Shown piece by piece: positions 46,447 to 57,204 of a DNA stretch of 64,000 nt. The first letter of the stretch is position 1, and each line of letters opens with the position of its first letter. Source of the stretch: Triangularia verruculosa (lineage: Eukaryota > Ascomycota > Sordariomycetes > Sordariales > Podosporaceae); assembly GCA_033296885.1 (NCBI GenBank), contig MU863921.1, positions 62,001 through 126,000 of the forward strand. The letters run 5' to 3'. The position numbers and the translations under genes were made by a program. The notes beneath the pieces are model-generated. The model had not been told where the DNA came from. It was given only the letters and a program-made list of their open reading frames with translations, and did not search any database.

Positions 46447-49093
46447 TTTTCTGATAAAGCGAGAAGGATGCCGAGAGCCTGGACCTTGGTGGTATATGAC
46501 TGTGGGAAGGTAGCAAGCCTTACAGGGACCGACTTCGAGGAAGGTTGTTCTAGAGTCAAAGTTCTGAGCAAAATAAGAGGGGGAGTCTGGCTTTGATGGG
46601 TTGGGTTAAGCAAGACATTCAATGAAGTGGTGGGCTATGTCATAGCAAGCAAAGGAAATATCAAAACGAAGGTGTATGATCTGATCTGAGGAGGTATATG
46701 ATGAGTGACGTGTTCCAGGTCCGATCCTCTATCCCTATCGGTGGTGGCTGTGGTGTAAATGAGGATTGAAGACGGATAAACCCCGATGGGGAACGATCAG
46801 AAGGCCGCCGGCGGGAGAGGAGAGATGAGGAACAGATCGGGTCACCAAGGAGGGAGATGTGAGGGGGGAAACTGGAGTCAGCGGGCCCACGAAATGAGGG
46901 GTGTTGACAGATATAGCAGGAGCCTCCCGAGCCCAGCAAGACTCGAGGGAAAATCTCCGCATTTGGCTGGCATCTATCAGGGTGCCTGAGCTGAAGTGTC
47001 TGGATGGGGTGATGGAACCTGGAACCGAACAAGTTCCCTAACGTCGTCCGAGAATGGCGTAGTAACACATGGAACCAGAGATATCGGTCTTGTCTGGGGT
47101 AGGCAAGAGCGAAGGCGACCAGGGCTCCGCATATGGGAACCATCGAGGCACCGGCCACCCCATGTCGTTCTGCTAAGGATGGAAGGAGCAGAGCATGCTT
47201 GTGCTGCCTGGCAACTTGAATGGAACCGGCAAGAATGGGAGGTCTACATGTTGAATGTGTTAACAATTATGCTAGACATATCCTCCCAGCATTGTGGTAC
47301 TTCTCTAACAGCAGAGACCCCATATGAAGTTCCTCATACCCCACTGCTCTGGATCTTTGTCCGACCTTCGGTTTCGGCCTGAAGCGACCGAGGAGGCATC
47401 TGGAATCGGTTTGACTTACTGTTTAGGTGACTCTATCGTTTCCATGTTCACTATGGTGATGGTGATGGTGATGGTGATGGGGGTGGCCTTTCACCAGGTT
47501 GCTATCAGAAGGGCGCGGGAACAGCAAGTGGGATGGCTCAGCGGGTGTACCTTGGGAAGCCCCGCCCAAAGTTCTGTTTGCTCTCGCGCAGAGTAAGGCA
47601 AGTGAACGCGACTTTTGATAGAATGGCACACAGGACAAGAGGGAGAAACCGTAGCTGACTGGGAACACCCGCGATTGTGGGAACAGCCGCTGTCAGGACT
47701 GACCGATTGCCGACCTTTGTTTTCTCTCCGCCCTGCTGTATAAGAGATCTTCTTTGTCAACTGGCCTTTGGGTCGTTTCCGAATCACATGGCTATCTGTC
47801 GAACCGATAGAAATTTAGCTTGACTATCATCCTGGTGGCCGGTAATGATGTTCTTAGTCGACAATATCGGCTGTCTCTCCCTATTTTTCCAAGTGAGTCT
47901 GTTTCTCCTCAAAATCCCAGCACTGAAAAGTGAAACTTGATCGCCCGAGTAGGGGAAAGAAAGACATGTTCGCCGGTCGGATGCGGTTCCCTCCAGAGGT
48001 ACCTGCCTCACAGATGTAACAGGCTCGTTCCGCCTCACTTGGTGCTCTCAGTGGTGACTGTGAACGAGCTGGATCGCAAGGGGGACAGAGCGATGGAACG
48101 TCAGAGTAGTGTGTTCAAGCCTTTGGCTGAGTACCAAAGGACTTCCCGAGTCGTTCAGGTTGGGTGCCGGTGAGAATTTCTTGAAGAAACTGGAGCTGGT
48201 CAAGATGCCGTAGCTCATGGGCGAGCTTGTCAGCTACGACAGGAGGTGCCGACAAGGTGCTACGAGTATCTGTTGTCGTGCCTGCACCACGTCAGTGCCT
48301 GTCGGCGGTTACTCGACAAGGATTATAAGATGCGACTTGCCGCACAACTAGATTGCTTGTTCCTGGTATCATGTTGCACTTTGTTTCGCGGTGCCTGGAA
48401 TTTCAGCATGTGCTGAGATGGCGGTATAACTCCCAGTGTTGCTGAGCATTGTTGCTGTGTTATGGAAAAAGCTCTCATTTATCCGAGTGCTGCCGTGGGA
48501 TGTGTTGCCCTTGTACATCGTAGTCTGTTGGAAACCTCAATTACTGACTGCTACGGCCTCAAATTTGATAGTGGTTTTTATTGAAAGGATGGATTTGCCT
48601 TGACTGCACCCTTTGAACTTCATGGACGTCAACATCAAAGACAACACGTGCGAAACTTCGCTCTGGTTCAAGGCATCCCATCCCTCTCAAAGACATAAAT
48701 GGCAAAACTCCAGACAACGCCTCCCATAATGCAATACCAGACGAAGAATCATATACTCAAAGTTGCAGCTTCAAACTCTTGGGACTGTCCGAAGCCCCTT
48801 GGGAAACACCCGTGAACAATGCTGCAATGTTTGGAAGCCGCGGCAAATCCATCGCCAATAACATCGCTCCTCCTCTCCTTCTCCCCTGAAGAGCTCTACC
48901 GAGCCTCAGAAGGTGGCACGACATACTGCGCTGTCAAAATGCCGTGCCCCTTCGTCTATCGATGCTACTCCCCTAAATGCCGTCGCCGCTTTCACATGGA
49001 TTTTTCTGTATCATGCTGAAATGAACACCGTTGGGACTGTGTGACCAGGCCATGATCGATCAGCAATCTCGGCCTCTTGCATGAGTCCAGATC
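46447..49093. other. long intergenic region, no supported gene
   Basis: About 2.6 kb upstream of the giant gene and downstream of the EI24-type gene. It includes an ATGGTG microsatellite (about 47452-47480). Several 70-200 codon frames exist (for example 46661-47266 minus) but have no domain, signal peptide or intron logic. A long promoter region is plausible for a large cell-wall gene. Confidence 0.55.
47452..47480. repeat. ATGGTG hexanucleotide microsatellite
   Basis: About five units of ATGGTG/GTGATG in intergenic DNA. Confidence 0.85.
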
Positions 49094-50222
49094 TCACTCG
49101 ACTTTCTTGGCCGCCTCTCGCAATTCGGGGGCTGTGGCCTTGGTCATCTCAGTGTCCTTCGCCTCGATATCCGCGGCCCAGAGAGCAGCACCAACTGGAT
49201 GAGAAGTCAGTGACTGAATTCAAGACCTTTCGTTTTCAAGAAACATACCTGTGTTGGTGAAGGAGAAGACGATGGAGGCCACTGGAATCATCTCAAGGAG
49301 GGTGGCAGCAGTTCCGAAACTAGTGGTATCAACCATGATTAGTCAAACAACCCTCAAATGTGTGCGTGGTACACAACCATGTCGCAAATGGATAGTTTAG
49401 CCGAGGGGTGCGCCTTGAACCCGGATTGTGTACTATGAATCCGAGACTGTTGGGGGGCGATAAAGAAGAATATAAACTCACCCAGTGTAGGGGCCCTTAT
49501 GCTTCGCCAGCCACTCTGATTTTCTTGCAGCAGACCATCCCTTGAGTTGGAAATACTAGGAGACGTGTGAGCTGATGTCACGTTTGCAAAGAGCTTGGTC
49601 TCAGACTTACCCGGTCATGAACAGAGTTGCCACGAGCACGTCCTCGAATGATGATGAAGGCTACCGTCCCAACTACCGGGATGAAGTTCAGAGGTAGATA
49701 CATAAAGTACCGGACCAACTCCTTAACGCTAAACTTGCTGAATGGTCGCTTCAGCGCCTTGCCAAGTCTCTGAACGGCATCTCCTCGTGACTTGACCTCT
49801 CTGCCGTTTGCAACAATCTCGCTCTTGTTTTTCGCAATCAAGGTGCCGTCAAACGTATCCAGGAGCGCATCCTGAAGCAGAAAGCTTCTCGAGATGATCG
49901 AGACCACGGCTGCGCTCTCGTTGAGGACGAGAAGAATGGTTGTAAACACAGCGAGGGGCCCGTTGACGAAGACCATGATCGCCAACTGAGGCAGATAGGT
50001 GAAGAAGAACATGGGCCCAATCACTGAAGCATAGAGACCGATGTAAGGTACGAGCTTGGAGGCCAAGGGCTTCCACAACTCGCGATGGGACAGGAAGTAG
50101 AAGATACCCTTGATCGGATACAGATATGATCCGCTTTTGGCAGCCTCGTTCACAAGGGCCTTGTATTTGTCGAGGTCCTCCTTTGCGACCTCTTGGGCCT
50201 GGTCGACAAGTCGGTTGGGCAT
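49094..50222 (-). CDS. EI24-domain membrane protein, RRT8/LDS-like
   Basis: Four exons on the minus strand: 50222-49611, 49555-49482, 49319-49249 and 49194-49094, giving 285 aa. It begins MPNRLVDQAQEVAKEDLDKY, then a short re-entrant or first span (SYLYPIKGIFYFLSHRELWK), two strong spans (YIGLYASVIGPMFFFTYLPQ and FVNGPLAVFTTILLVLNESA), and a later span VRYFMYLPLNFIPVVGTVAF, the order seen in EI24/Rrt8/Lds proteins. The last exons give FQLKGWSAARKSEWLAKHKG and an amphipathic C-terminus. Yeast relatives sit on lipid droplets and act in outer spore-wall assembly. The function here is inferred from the family only. Confidence 0.83.
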
Positions 50223-51013
50223 GTTGTCTGTGTCGTCAATGTTGTGTTTATCGTTATCGTGATCGTCACTTGTAAGAGCTGGTGGGCGATGTAACTGCTG
50301 TTCGAGGTGCTGTCCACAAATTACTGCGTGTTGAGTGACGAAGCCGTCCGGAGTAAGTCGGCATTGTGAAGAGAAGAAGCAGAAAGCTTGACCTCAATCT
50401 ATAAATCACGTTTGTAGCCAACAAAGCAGAGCTGCCAAGCTCCTGTCGTGGTTCGGATGCCTGCCATGTATGTCGTCATTGGTTTTCCATGACGTTCTTG
50501 GCAGCTGCTCATCCAACGGCCGACCCCACCTTTGGGATCTCTGGGCTGGGGCTGGTTCCACATTTATCCCCGGTTCGTGTCCTCCTGAAAGACCTAGTGG
50601 CCCAAGCTTTGGAGGTCTGCCTGTGTCAAACACCCCGCTCTATCGCAAAGAGAAAAACATTATTATCATTTCCCCAATACCGTGTTTCCCCTGGCCATGC
50701 TCGCCTGTTTTCCCTCCACCAAGCCATTGAGAAGCTCCCGCCAAATGCAGCGTTTAACCAACCCCCAGTCCGAGTTTGTCCTCCCTGCATTCTAATATAC
50801 TACAAAACCCATGTATTGATAGCAGTAACGTCCATAACCACCAAGCTGTCCAGCGTAGAATTGAAAATATGCTCTCGTTTTTATGTGCGAATGGGTGATT
50901 ACAACAAATATCTCAGAAAACGGCTTGCTGCCGGGTTTGCATCGGGGGTAATGCAGCTGAAGCAGCTGGCCCAGCCAAGCCAAGATGCTACATTCGCGAT
51001 GTCTGTTCTTCTT
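50223..51013. other. intergenic region between the EI24-type gene and GDT1
   Basis: About 790 bp. The 205-codon plus-strand frame 50489-51106 overlaps the last exon of GDT1 in antisense and has no domain. No gene is called. Confidence 0.6.
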
Positions 51014-52653
51014 GGTTTAAGAGTACAACGCCTCAATGAAGTAGATGAATGCGAATACCAAGAACGCAATGGCGCCACCGACAGTGACTGTAGGTTGTGT
51101 CAGTAAACATATGATTGGTACAGGGGAACTGGAGATGGGGATATCAACTTACCAACTTTCAGGCTGACCTTGCCGGCGATGGCTCGCCCACCAATGACAG
51201 CAACACCAGTGCACACGGCATGGCCCAGCACGGCACCCAAAGTCACCCACCAGTAATCTTGGCCAGCCGCCATAGCAATTGTCGCAATCTGGCTGCGGTC
51301 GCCCCACTCTCCAAGGAAAGTCATGACAAATGTCTGAACCCACGCAGGGCTCAAAAGCAACGAACAGAGGTTGGTGAAGCCGGAAATGAAACCGCTCAAG
51401 GCATTGCGACCTGAGCCATTGCGACCCTCAGGTGAGCTAGAGGGGCTGCGAGGAGGGGTAGGAAATCGGGACTTGGAACGAGACTTGCGACTGCCGAGAC
51501 CCATCTCTAGGGCATATGGTGAAACGCTGGATCTTCTACGACCATGCTTTCTGGCCTCCTGCTCCTTTTCTGCCAACTCTTGCTCCACTTCTTGCATCTC
51601 AGCAGAAACACCCTCATCCGGACTCATGGCAAGCCCCTCGCGCAGTAGCCGGACACCAAAGACGGCGAAGAGCCCAGCAGCGAGGAAATGTGTCAGACGC
51701 TCTGAGATCAAGGCAGGCACGGCGTGGCCCAGCATGGCCGAGAGAATAGTCATGGCAACCAAGGCGGTAAGAGCGGCTGTGAAGACCACCATTCGATCAT
51801 GCTTCATGGCCATCAGCGCGGCAACAAGAAATGTCTTGTCGCCAATCTCAGAGAAGAGAATCATGGTCAGAGACAGGACGAATGAGTGGAAAGGGCGGAT
51901 AAGACCTTCACCGTCATCCTCTTCGGAACCCGAGCTCTGGCCCTTGCTTCCCTTTGTGATGTCCAGGTGGTCGATGTTGGCGGCTGAATTGGGAAGCGGG
52001 AGAGACTTGTCATGGGTCTTTTCGGGTAGGTCGGCGGGTTTCTATGTTGCTGTTAGACTGACAGTATAACAATTTCGCTCTTTAAGTAGACGAACCTCGA
52101 GTCCAGAGACATCGTCTGACGTCTTGTCCTTGCCTTCAGCATCTGCTGCCAGGATTTTCTCCTGGTCAGCATGTGGAAGGGGAGGCGCTTCTTTGGGAGC
52201 CTGGGGCTTATTTTCAACCCTCTCTCCGGTCTGCTCCCTGAGCTTCCGCTCCTTGTCCTTCTCGCTTACACCACCCTCTAGCCCGGTGGTGCCCTTCTTC
52301 GGCTCTGACCGGTTCTTGTCATCCATGACGCCATCATTGCTCTCTGGAATTCTTTTTCCATCCATGATGGTGGGATCGGTCGGTCGATCTTTTAACACTG
52401 GCAATTCGGAAGATTCAGAGGTACTGTCAAGCTCAACGAACGGGCCGGCATGGGGCCTCCCATCTTTTCCATCAATCGGCGCACCCTTGGTACCATACTT
52501 CTTGACGGCAGCTGGGGTGTCGATGATAGGGTCTGCCCTATTGTAGGTATCGACTGAATCCTTACCCAACTGTCGCTCGGCGAGGACGGCAGTGGTGGCA
52601 AGGGACTGTAGGAGCAGGAGCAAAAGTGGCGATTGCTTGTGACGCAGTTTCAT
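51014..52653 (-). CDS. GDT1: GDT1/TMEM165 (UPF0016) Golgi Mn/Ca transporter
   Basis: Three exons on the minus strand: 52653-52096, 52041-51153 and 51087-51014, giving 506 aa. Both family signatures are present, ExGD(K/R)(T/S): SEIGDKTFL at about residue 250 and GEWGDRSQI at about 431, each in a hydrophobic repeat. They form the cation site. A signal peptide leads (LLLLLLQSLATTAVLAERQ). A central cytosolic loop is charged and Ser/Arg-rich (KHGRRRSSVSP, SRKSRSKSRFP). Yeast Gdt1 exchanges Ca/Mn for protons in the Golgi and supports glycosylation. The stretch before the first signature is about 240 residues, far longer than in yeast (whole protein about 280 aa), with a hydrophilic, Lys/Glu/Asp-rich segment that would lie in the lumen. 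Confidence 0.93.
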
Positions 52654-53466
52654 GGTGGGCTAGCGACGCGAAAAGAAGGAATGATTTGGTCTATCCGGAT
52701 ATCGAGGTACGGCTACAAATACTCGTGTGTATTTGCCGCAGTTGAAGACTGACAATGAGGTATGTCGTGGTTCTCGTCGCAAGGCGCAAGTCGGGGGCCA
52801 AAGGGCGGGAGGTCAGGCCAGATCAGGATACCGATGGCGCCGCGCGTTGCAATTTTTATTATGCTGTCAGCTGGCTGTTGAAAGATATACAAGAGAACGT
52901 GAGAAAGAAAGAAGTGAACAAGCCGCGGATTGGAAGTAGGCTGCAGACTCGAAAGTGGTAATATGGATACAAAAGTCGAGGGGAAAGTTGTTGGATCGAC
53001 TTGAATGCTGGCCTCCGCGGATCCTTGCCAGGGGGTTTTCTGGGGATGAATTTCTTGGCCTGCTGCACGCGAAAGGGTGTTTCACCGCACAGCCACTCGC
53101 ATCTGGATTTTTTTTACCACGCAAGGGCCTCAATAGCAAATAGGGTGACATCTCGCTTGAAAATGGCCAGAACATCACCTAAAATAATTCTATGATACGT
53201 AACGGGCATCTTGGCCCGTTCATTGGTTGTCGAGTTATAACATTGTGTATTGGTATCTTGCCATTGAACACGTCCACGCCCGACGGTGAAATGTCACCAC
53301 GGGCTTCCTAAACTACTATGTGGACCTTCAGTCCTTAAGTAACAGATGAATAGACCTCGAGGATCGGCCCTCTTGCACCGCCGAAAGCCGCCGACGTTGC
53401 GTTGCTGCTGGTCTGGTCACAGACTCACAGCTGAAGGTCTGGGCTCCATTGCGGACCAGCCCGCTT

Positions 53467-53478
53467 AAACCCTAACCC
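53467..53478 (+). promoter_or_regulatory. telobox-like motif AAACCCTAACCC
   Basis: Matches the canonical TTAGGG telomere repeat on the minus strand for almost two units, about 480 bp upstream of the Myb gene start. Fungal telobox proteins (Tbf1, Teb1 type) bind such sites in promoters. Confidence 0.5.
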
Positions 53479-53858
53479 AGTGGCTGAAGGATTGCCAACA
53501 AGCCACAAATTCCCGCTGCGGCTTGTAACTTCTGTTTTTTTTTTTGAAGGGAAATCTCTGTACTCTTGACGGCGACTGCAAAAACAATTTCCATTCCCAC
53601 CGCTGAAATCAAACCGCTTTGCGATCGCAAGGCCACCCAACTCTTCTCTCAGCAACCGACCAGCAATATATGGTCCGAGCGTTCGCACCCGTGCCCAATA
53701 AAGAAAACGTCCGTGCGCACAAGCAGTCACGTGCAAAAATGGATCGCATCAGGCAGTTGAAATGGCCTGCCAAGCCCTCTCGGAGGGTCCCAACAACACG
53801 AGTGCAGGCGACGCGTGCGAGTAGATTTTCACAACAACCTCACGGCTTCGTTTGTGGT

Positions 53859-53875
53859 AACCCTAACCCCAACCC
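53859..53875 (+). promoter_or_regulatory. telobox-like motif AACCCTAACCCCAACCC
   Basis: Two and a half degenerate telomere-type units, 77-93 bp upstream of the chosen ATG of the Myb gene. They lie in the 5' UTR or, if a longer start is used, inside its coding frame as NPNPNP. Confidence 0.5.
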
Positions 53876-53951
53876 TTTTCCATCATCGCACAACTTTACT
53901 GACTTTCTTTTCATCAAAGACGACATCGTGGAGAATCCAGCAGTACAAAAC

Positions 53952-56538
53952 ATGTCTGGACGAGGTAGAGGACGTGGAAGAGCCGCCTCAAGCGCCGACG
54001 CTGGTGTGGGTCGTGCCCGGCGTTCGACAAGACAGGCACAACAGCAGCAGCAAGAGGGTGAGCCATCCGCTGTTCCTCCCAACCAAGCCCCAACCCATCA
54101 AGAAGCCGTCGATCCGGCTATATCAGTTCAAGATGGGATCATGGGTCCTCCTCCTCCCCCGGGCGTTAAGAACGCCCCGGTCCAGAGCGTCTACCAGTTT
54201 TCCCGCCGAGGCGCGCCTCGAGGGGAGCGTGGTGCAAGTACGGCGAGTCTCAACAGTGTCGCTGTGAGCGACTCGGCCTACACCGCGTATACTTCACAGC
54301 CCGACAACTTGAGTGAGTTGGGCGGTTCTCCTCCTTCTCCCAGTTCTTCACTGGATTTACTATTTTCTTTTCCACGTCTGTTTTCATTTGTCGCGCATTT
54401 ACTCATTGTTGGATGAGACAACAGCTAACACTTCTTTGTAGTTGCCAATACTCTCCCAGGCCCTTCTCAAGGAACACCTATGCGACCTGTCAGTGTGCCA
54501 GTTCGTGCTTCCAGTGTGCCGTTCTCCATTGCGTATGAGACGCCTGGCAAGCGGGCTGTTAAAGCTCGCTTCATGGTTCAGAAACTCGTCGCGTTGAAGG
54601 AAGCGGCTGGTGAACTTTTTGATCATCTCTGCAATGACCGAGAAATCGATGGCTGGGATGTGGCGCTTGAACAGCTCCATTCACTTTACGAGGCGTACCG
54701 TAGGTTCTACGTTGGTAAGAACAGCGAGCCAACCATCGACCCTTCTTTCGTGCTGGAAGCGACAGAGGTCCGAGAAGGCACCCCCTCATGGTACAAGGCC
54801 TACAGAACTGTGTACCTCGCCAATCTTGTGTCACTCTATAAAGACATTCAGACGACGGACCCGGCCGATTATCTGCCTCTCCTTCAGTCCTGGGACGAGG
54901 AATTTCCCAAGTTTTATGTTCCAAGGGACCAGACGATCAAGGGGGTGTCTGAGATGGTGATCGATATCCGGACACAGCTCTCGATTTTTACCCTCAAAGC
55001 GCTCCGACAACATGGCTCTCCCAACTTTCACCCCTATGAGAAGCTTGCCAGGATCTGGTGTGTGGGTGATCTTTCCGCCGACAACGTGACCGCTGCGCTG
55101 GGTGGAAACAAGGACGACCTACAACTTAAGCTTGTCGATCCCGAGGACCCCGAGTCGGCAGAGAACCTTGAGAGGGCTTGGACTCGTTTCAATTCTCTAT
55201 GCGGGCAGCTGACTGACAAGTACTTCACGCCCGGTGACGAGAACACCTTCGACCATGCACTTCATGAGCTCGAGACGACATACGGTTTCCCTGAATTCCT
55301 TCATAATCTCCGCAAGCTGGTCGAGCTGTACTTCCACCATACGAATCAAGCTCTGGATATGGCGGAAATGCCTGCCCCTGTCCAGACAGCCGATATGAGC
55401 GCCAGGACTGACTCGCAAATCCAGACACAGCTCGAATCAGAGGCTATGGCTCAGGGTCCTCCGTCATCCTCATACAACATCGGCTACCCGGCCCCCCTAA
55501 CCAATTACCCCCGAGTTCCTTACCCTGAATTCAGCCAGGAGTCGAGTCCAGGATTTGCCGACCCAACACAGCGGAACGGTTTCCAGAACGGAGCTATCTA
55601 TGCTCAGTCTGCTGCCCAGGCTACGACTACCACAGGCAGAAAGAGACGTGGACAGGCCGCCTCGGATGTCAATGGTGACCAGGCCAATCCCCAGCCCAAG
55701 AAGCGTGCTAGGCGCAAGAAGAATGCTGATGCAGAGGCCGATCCGTCTCCCAATGGCCAGATTGTCCCTGCCCAACCTCTTGTGCCCACTCAATACCCGC
55801 CTCTCCCGGGTACGCAAATGGAACCAGATTTCGATGCCCTAACTCAACGATCCAAGGAGATTTCTGCCGCCAACAGGAAAGTGCGAGAGCCACAGGTCCG
55901 CTCTGCCTGGGTCCGCAACGATGTCCGGGAGCTTGTCAAGGCTGTGCATACCTATGGCTGCAAATGGAGCGTTATCGAGAAGCAAATCAAAGAGGGAAAC
56001 ATTCATTTCGAGAGGCCCCGTGATCAGCAGGCCCTTCGTGACAAGGCGCGGTTGCTCAAGCAGGATTTCCTGAAGTAAGTACTGTTATGACGGAAATAGC
56101 TCATGGCCATTCACTCGGATTACTAACCACATATCTCTTTGTAGGGCTGATGGTATCCTCCCCAAAGGTTTCGATCTCGTCGTACTCGGCAAGAAGGAGA
56201 GGGAAGCCGTGAAAGCTTGCGGCAAGAACCCTGACCGCAAGGAGGCTGACCTGGATGCCAACGGCGCCGTGATCAATACCGAACTTGGCGATGCTGTTGC
56301 TGCCGCTGCCCATGCGGCGCCTGTCGCACAGATGGAGGCGCTTCCTGCTCCCCCGCTGCATGATCCTCAGCTCCAGCTTCAAGGAGCCGAAGTGCTTGGC
56401 ATGGATGGCGCGCAGGAGGGATTCCCCGACCACGACAAATCTGAACCTGAACCCGAGGCCGCCCACGACCCTGCCCTTGATGCGTCTGTCGAACCACCAC
56501 CAGTCGTTTCGGACTTGGACCAAATTGCAGCTGCTTAG
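53952..56538 (+). CDS. Myb/SANT-domain protein with telobox-like C-terminal domain
   Basis: Three exons: 53952-54312, 54442-56074 and 56145-56538, giving 795 aa. The N-terminus MSGRGRGRGRAASSADAG is an RG-rich basic segment with a poly-Gln run. Residues about 140-430 are a large helical domain (KARFMVQKLVALKEAAGELF to FPEFLHNLRKLVELYFHHTN), which could be a dimerisation domain like that of TRF/Taz1. A bipartite-looking nuclear signal (PKKRARRKKN) is near 540. A Myb-like helix set lies at about 605-670: RSAWVRNDVRELVKAVHTYG, then KWSVIEKQIKEGN, then QQALRDKARLLKQDFLK. That third helix resembles the telobox L(K/R)DK(W/A)R. The C-terminus is acidic. Likely a double-stranded telomere- or promoter-binding factor; the identity is inferred. 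Confidence 0.82.
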
Positions 56539-57204
56539 GACATAGCTCGTTGGTCGGCAGACGTCAATGGCTACTCCTAGATGTGGCACCTCAATGACCC
56601 GACACTTGCTGTCGAGCTCAAACTACTTACTTTTACTATGAGGTCTCGGTTTATATAGAGACAACCTGTATCGGCGAAGGTATCTGCCACGACTGTCACC
56701 GATTTGATATGGTCTGGGCTGCGGGTCGGAATGGCAATGGTACGAGGGATGTTGGTTGTTTTGTTTCAGCTAGGAGTTACAGTGTTCATTGGGGGGTCTT
56801 TGTGGGAAAGCTTAGGTAGTCTCAGGCCAAAATTGTTTTTTTGGGTCTGACGGGTAAGGATATGTGAGAGATTAAAACTGTAATCAAGATATCTATCTAC
56901 CCCCCTTGATATTTGTACTTGTAACAATTGAGCACTGGTTCAAAGGACCAACTTCTGCTGTGCGGTGTCGTCAAAAGGGGCAGCACGTGACCCCACAATT
57001 CGTAAATGACAGTTGGAGCGATGGTCTGTGCGACATTCATTGTCACCCCCTGGGCTGTGGGGCCGCTGTTTGGTGGCCGCTGAATGGCACGGGCATTGGC
57101 CAGCGAGCCATTCATGAATTGGCAACGTCGCGAGTTGGATTTCGAACTGTAAGCCCGACTCTCAACCCAGCTCTACCAGCGCAAATCACCTCGTCTTGCC
57201 CACC
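56539..57204. other. intergenic region between the Myb gene and SEC21
   Basis: 666 bp of 3' flank and promoter; nothing else recognised. Confidence 0.6.

Larger units (their letters stand above)
52654..53951. promoter_or_regulatory. divergent region between GDT1 and the Myb gene, with telomere-like motifs
   Basis: About 1.3 kb. It carries CCCTAACCC motifs at 53470 and 53861 (listed separately). The frame of the Myb gene stays open upstream to about 53619, with ATGs at about 53670 and 53739, so a longer N-terminus is possible. Confidence 0.5.

Noticed and set aside
46661..47266. 201-codon minus-strand frame upstream of the giant gene
   Set aside because: No signal peptide, domain or intron; looks like chance open sequence in a long promoter.
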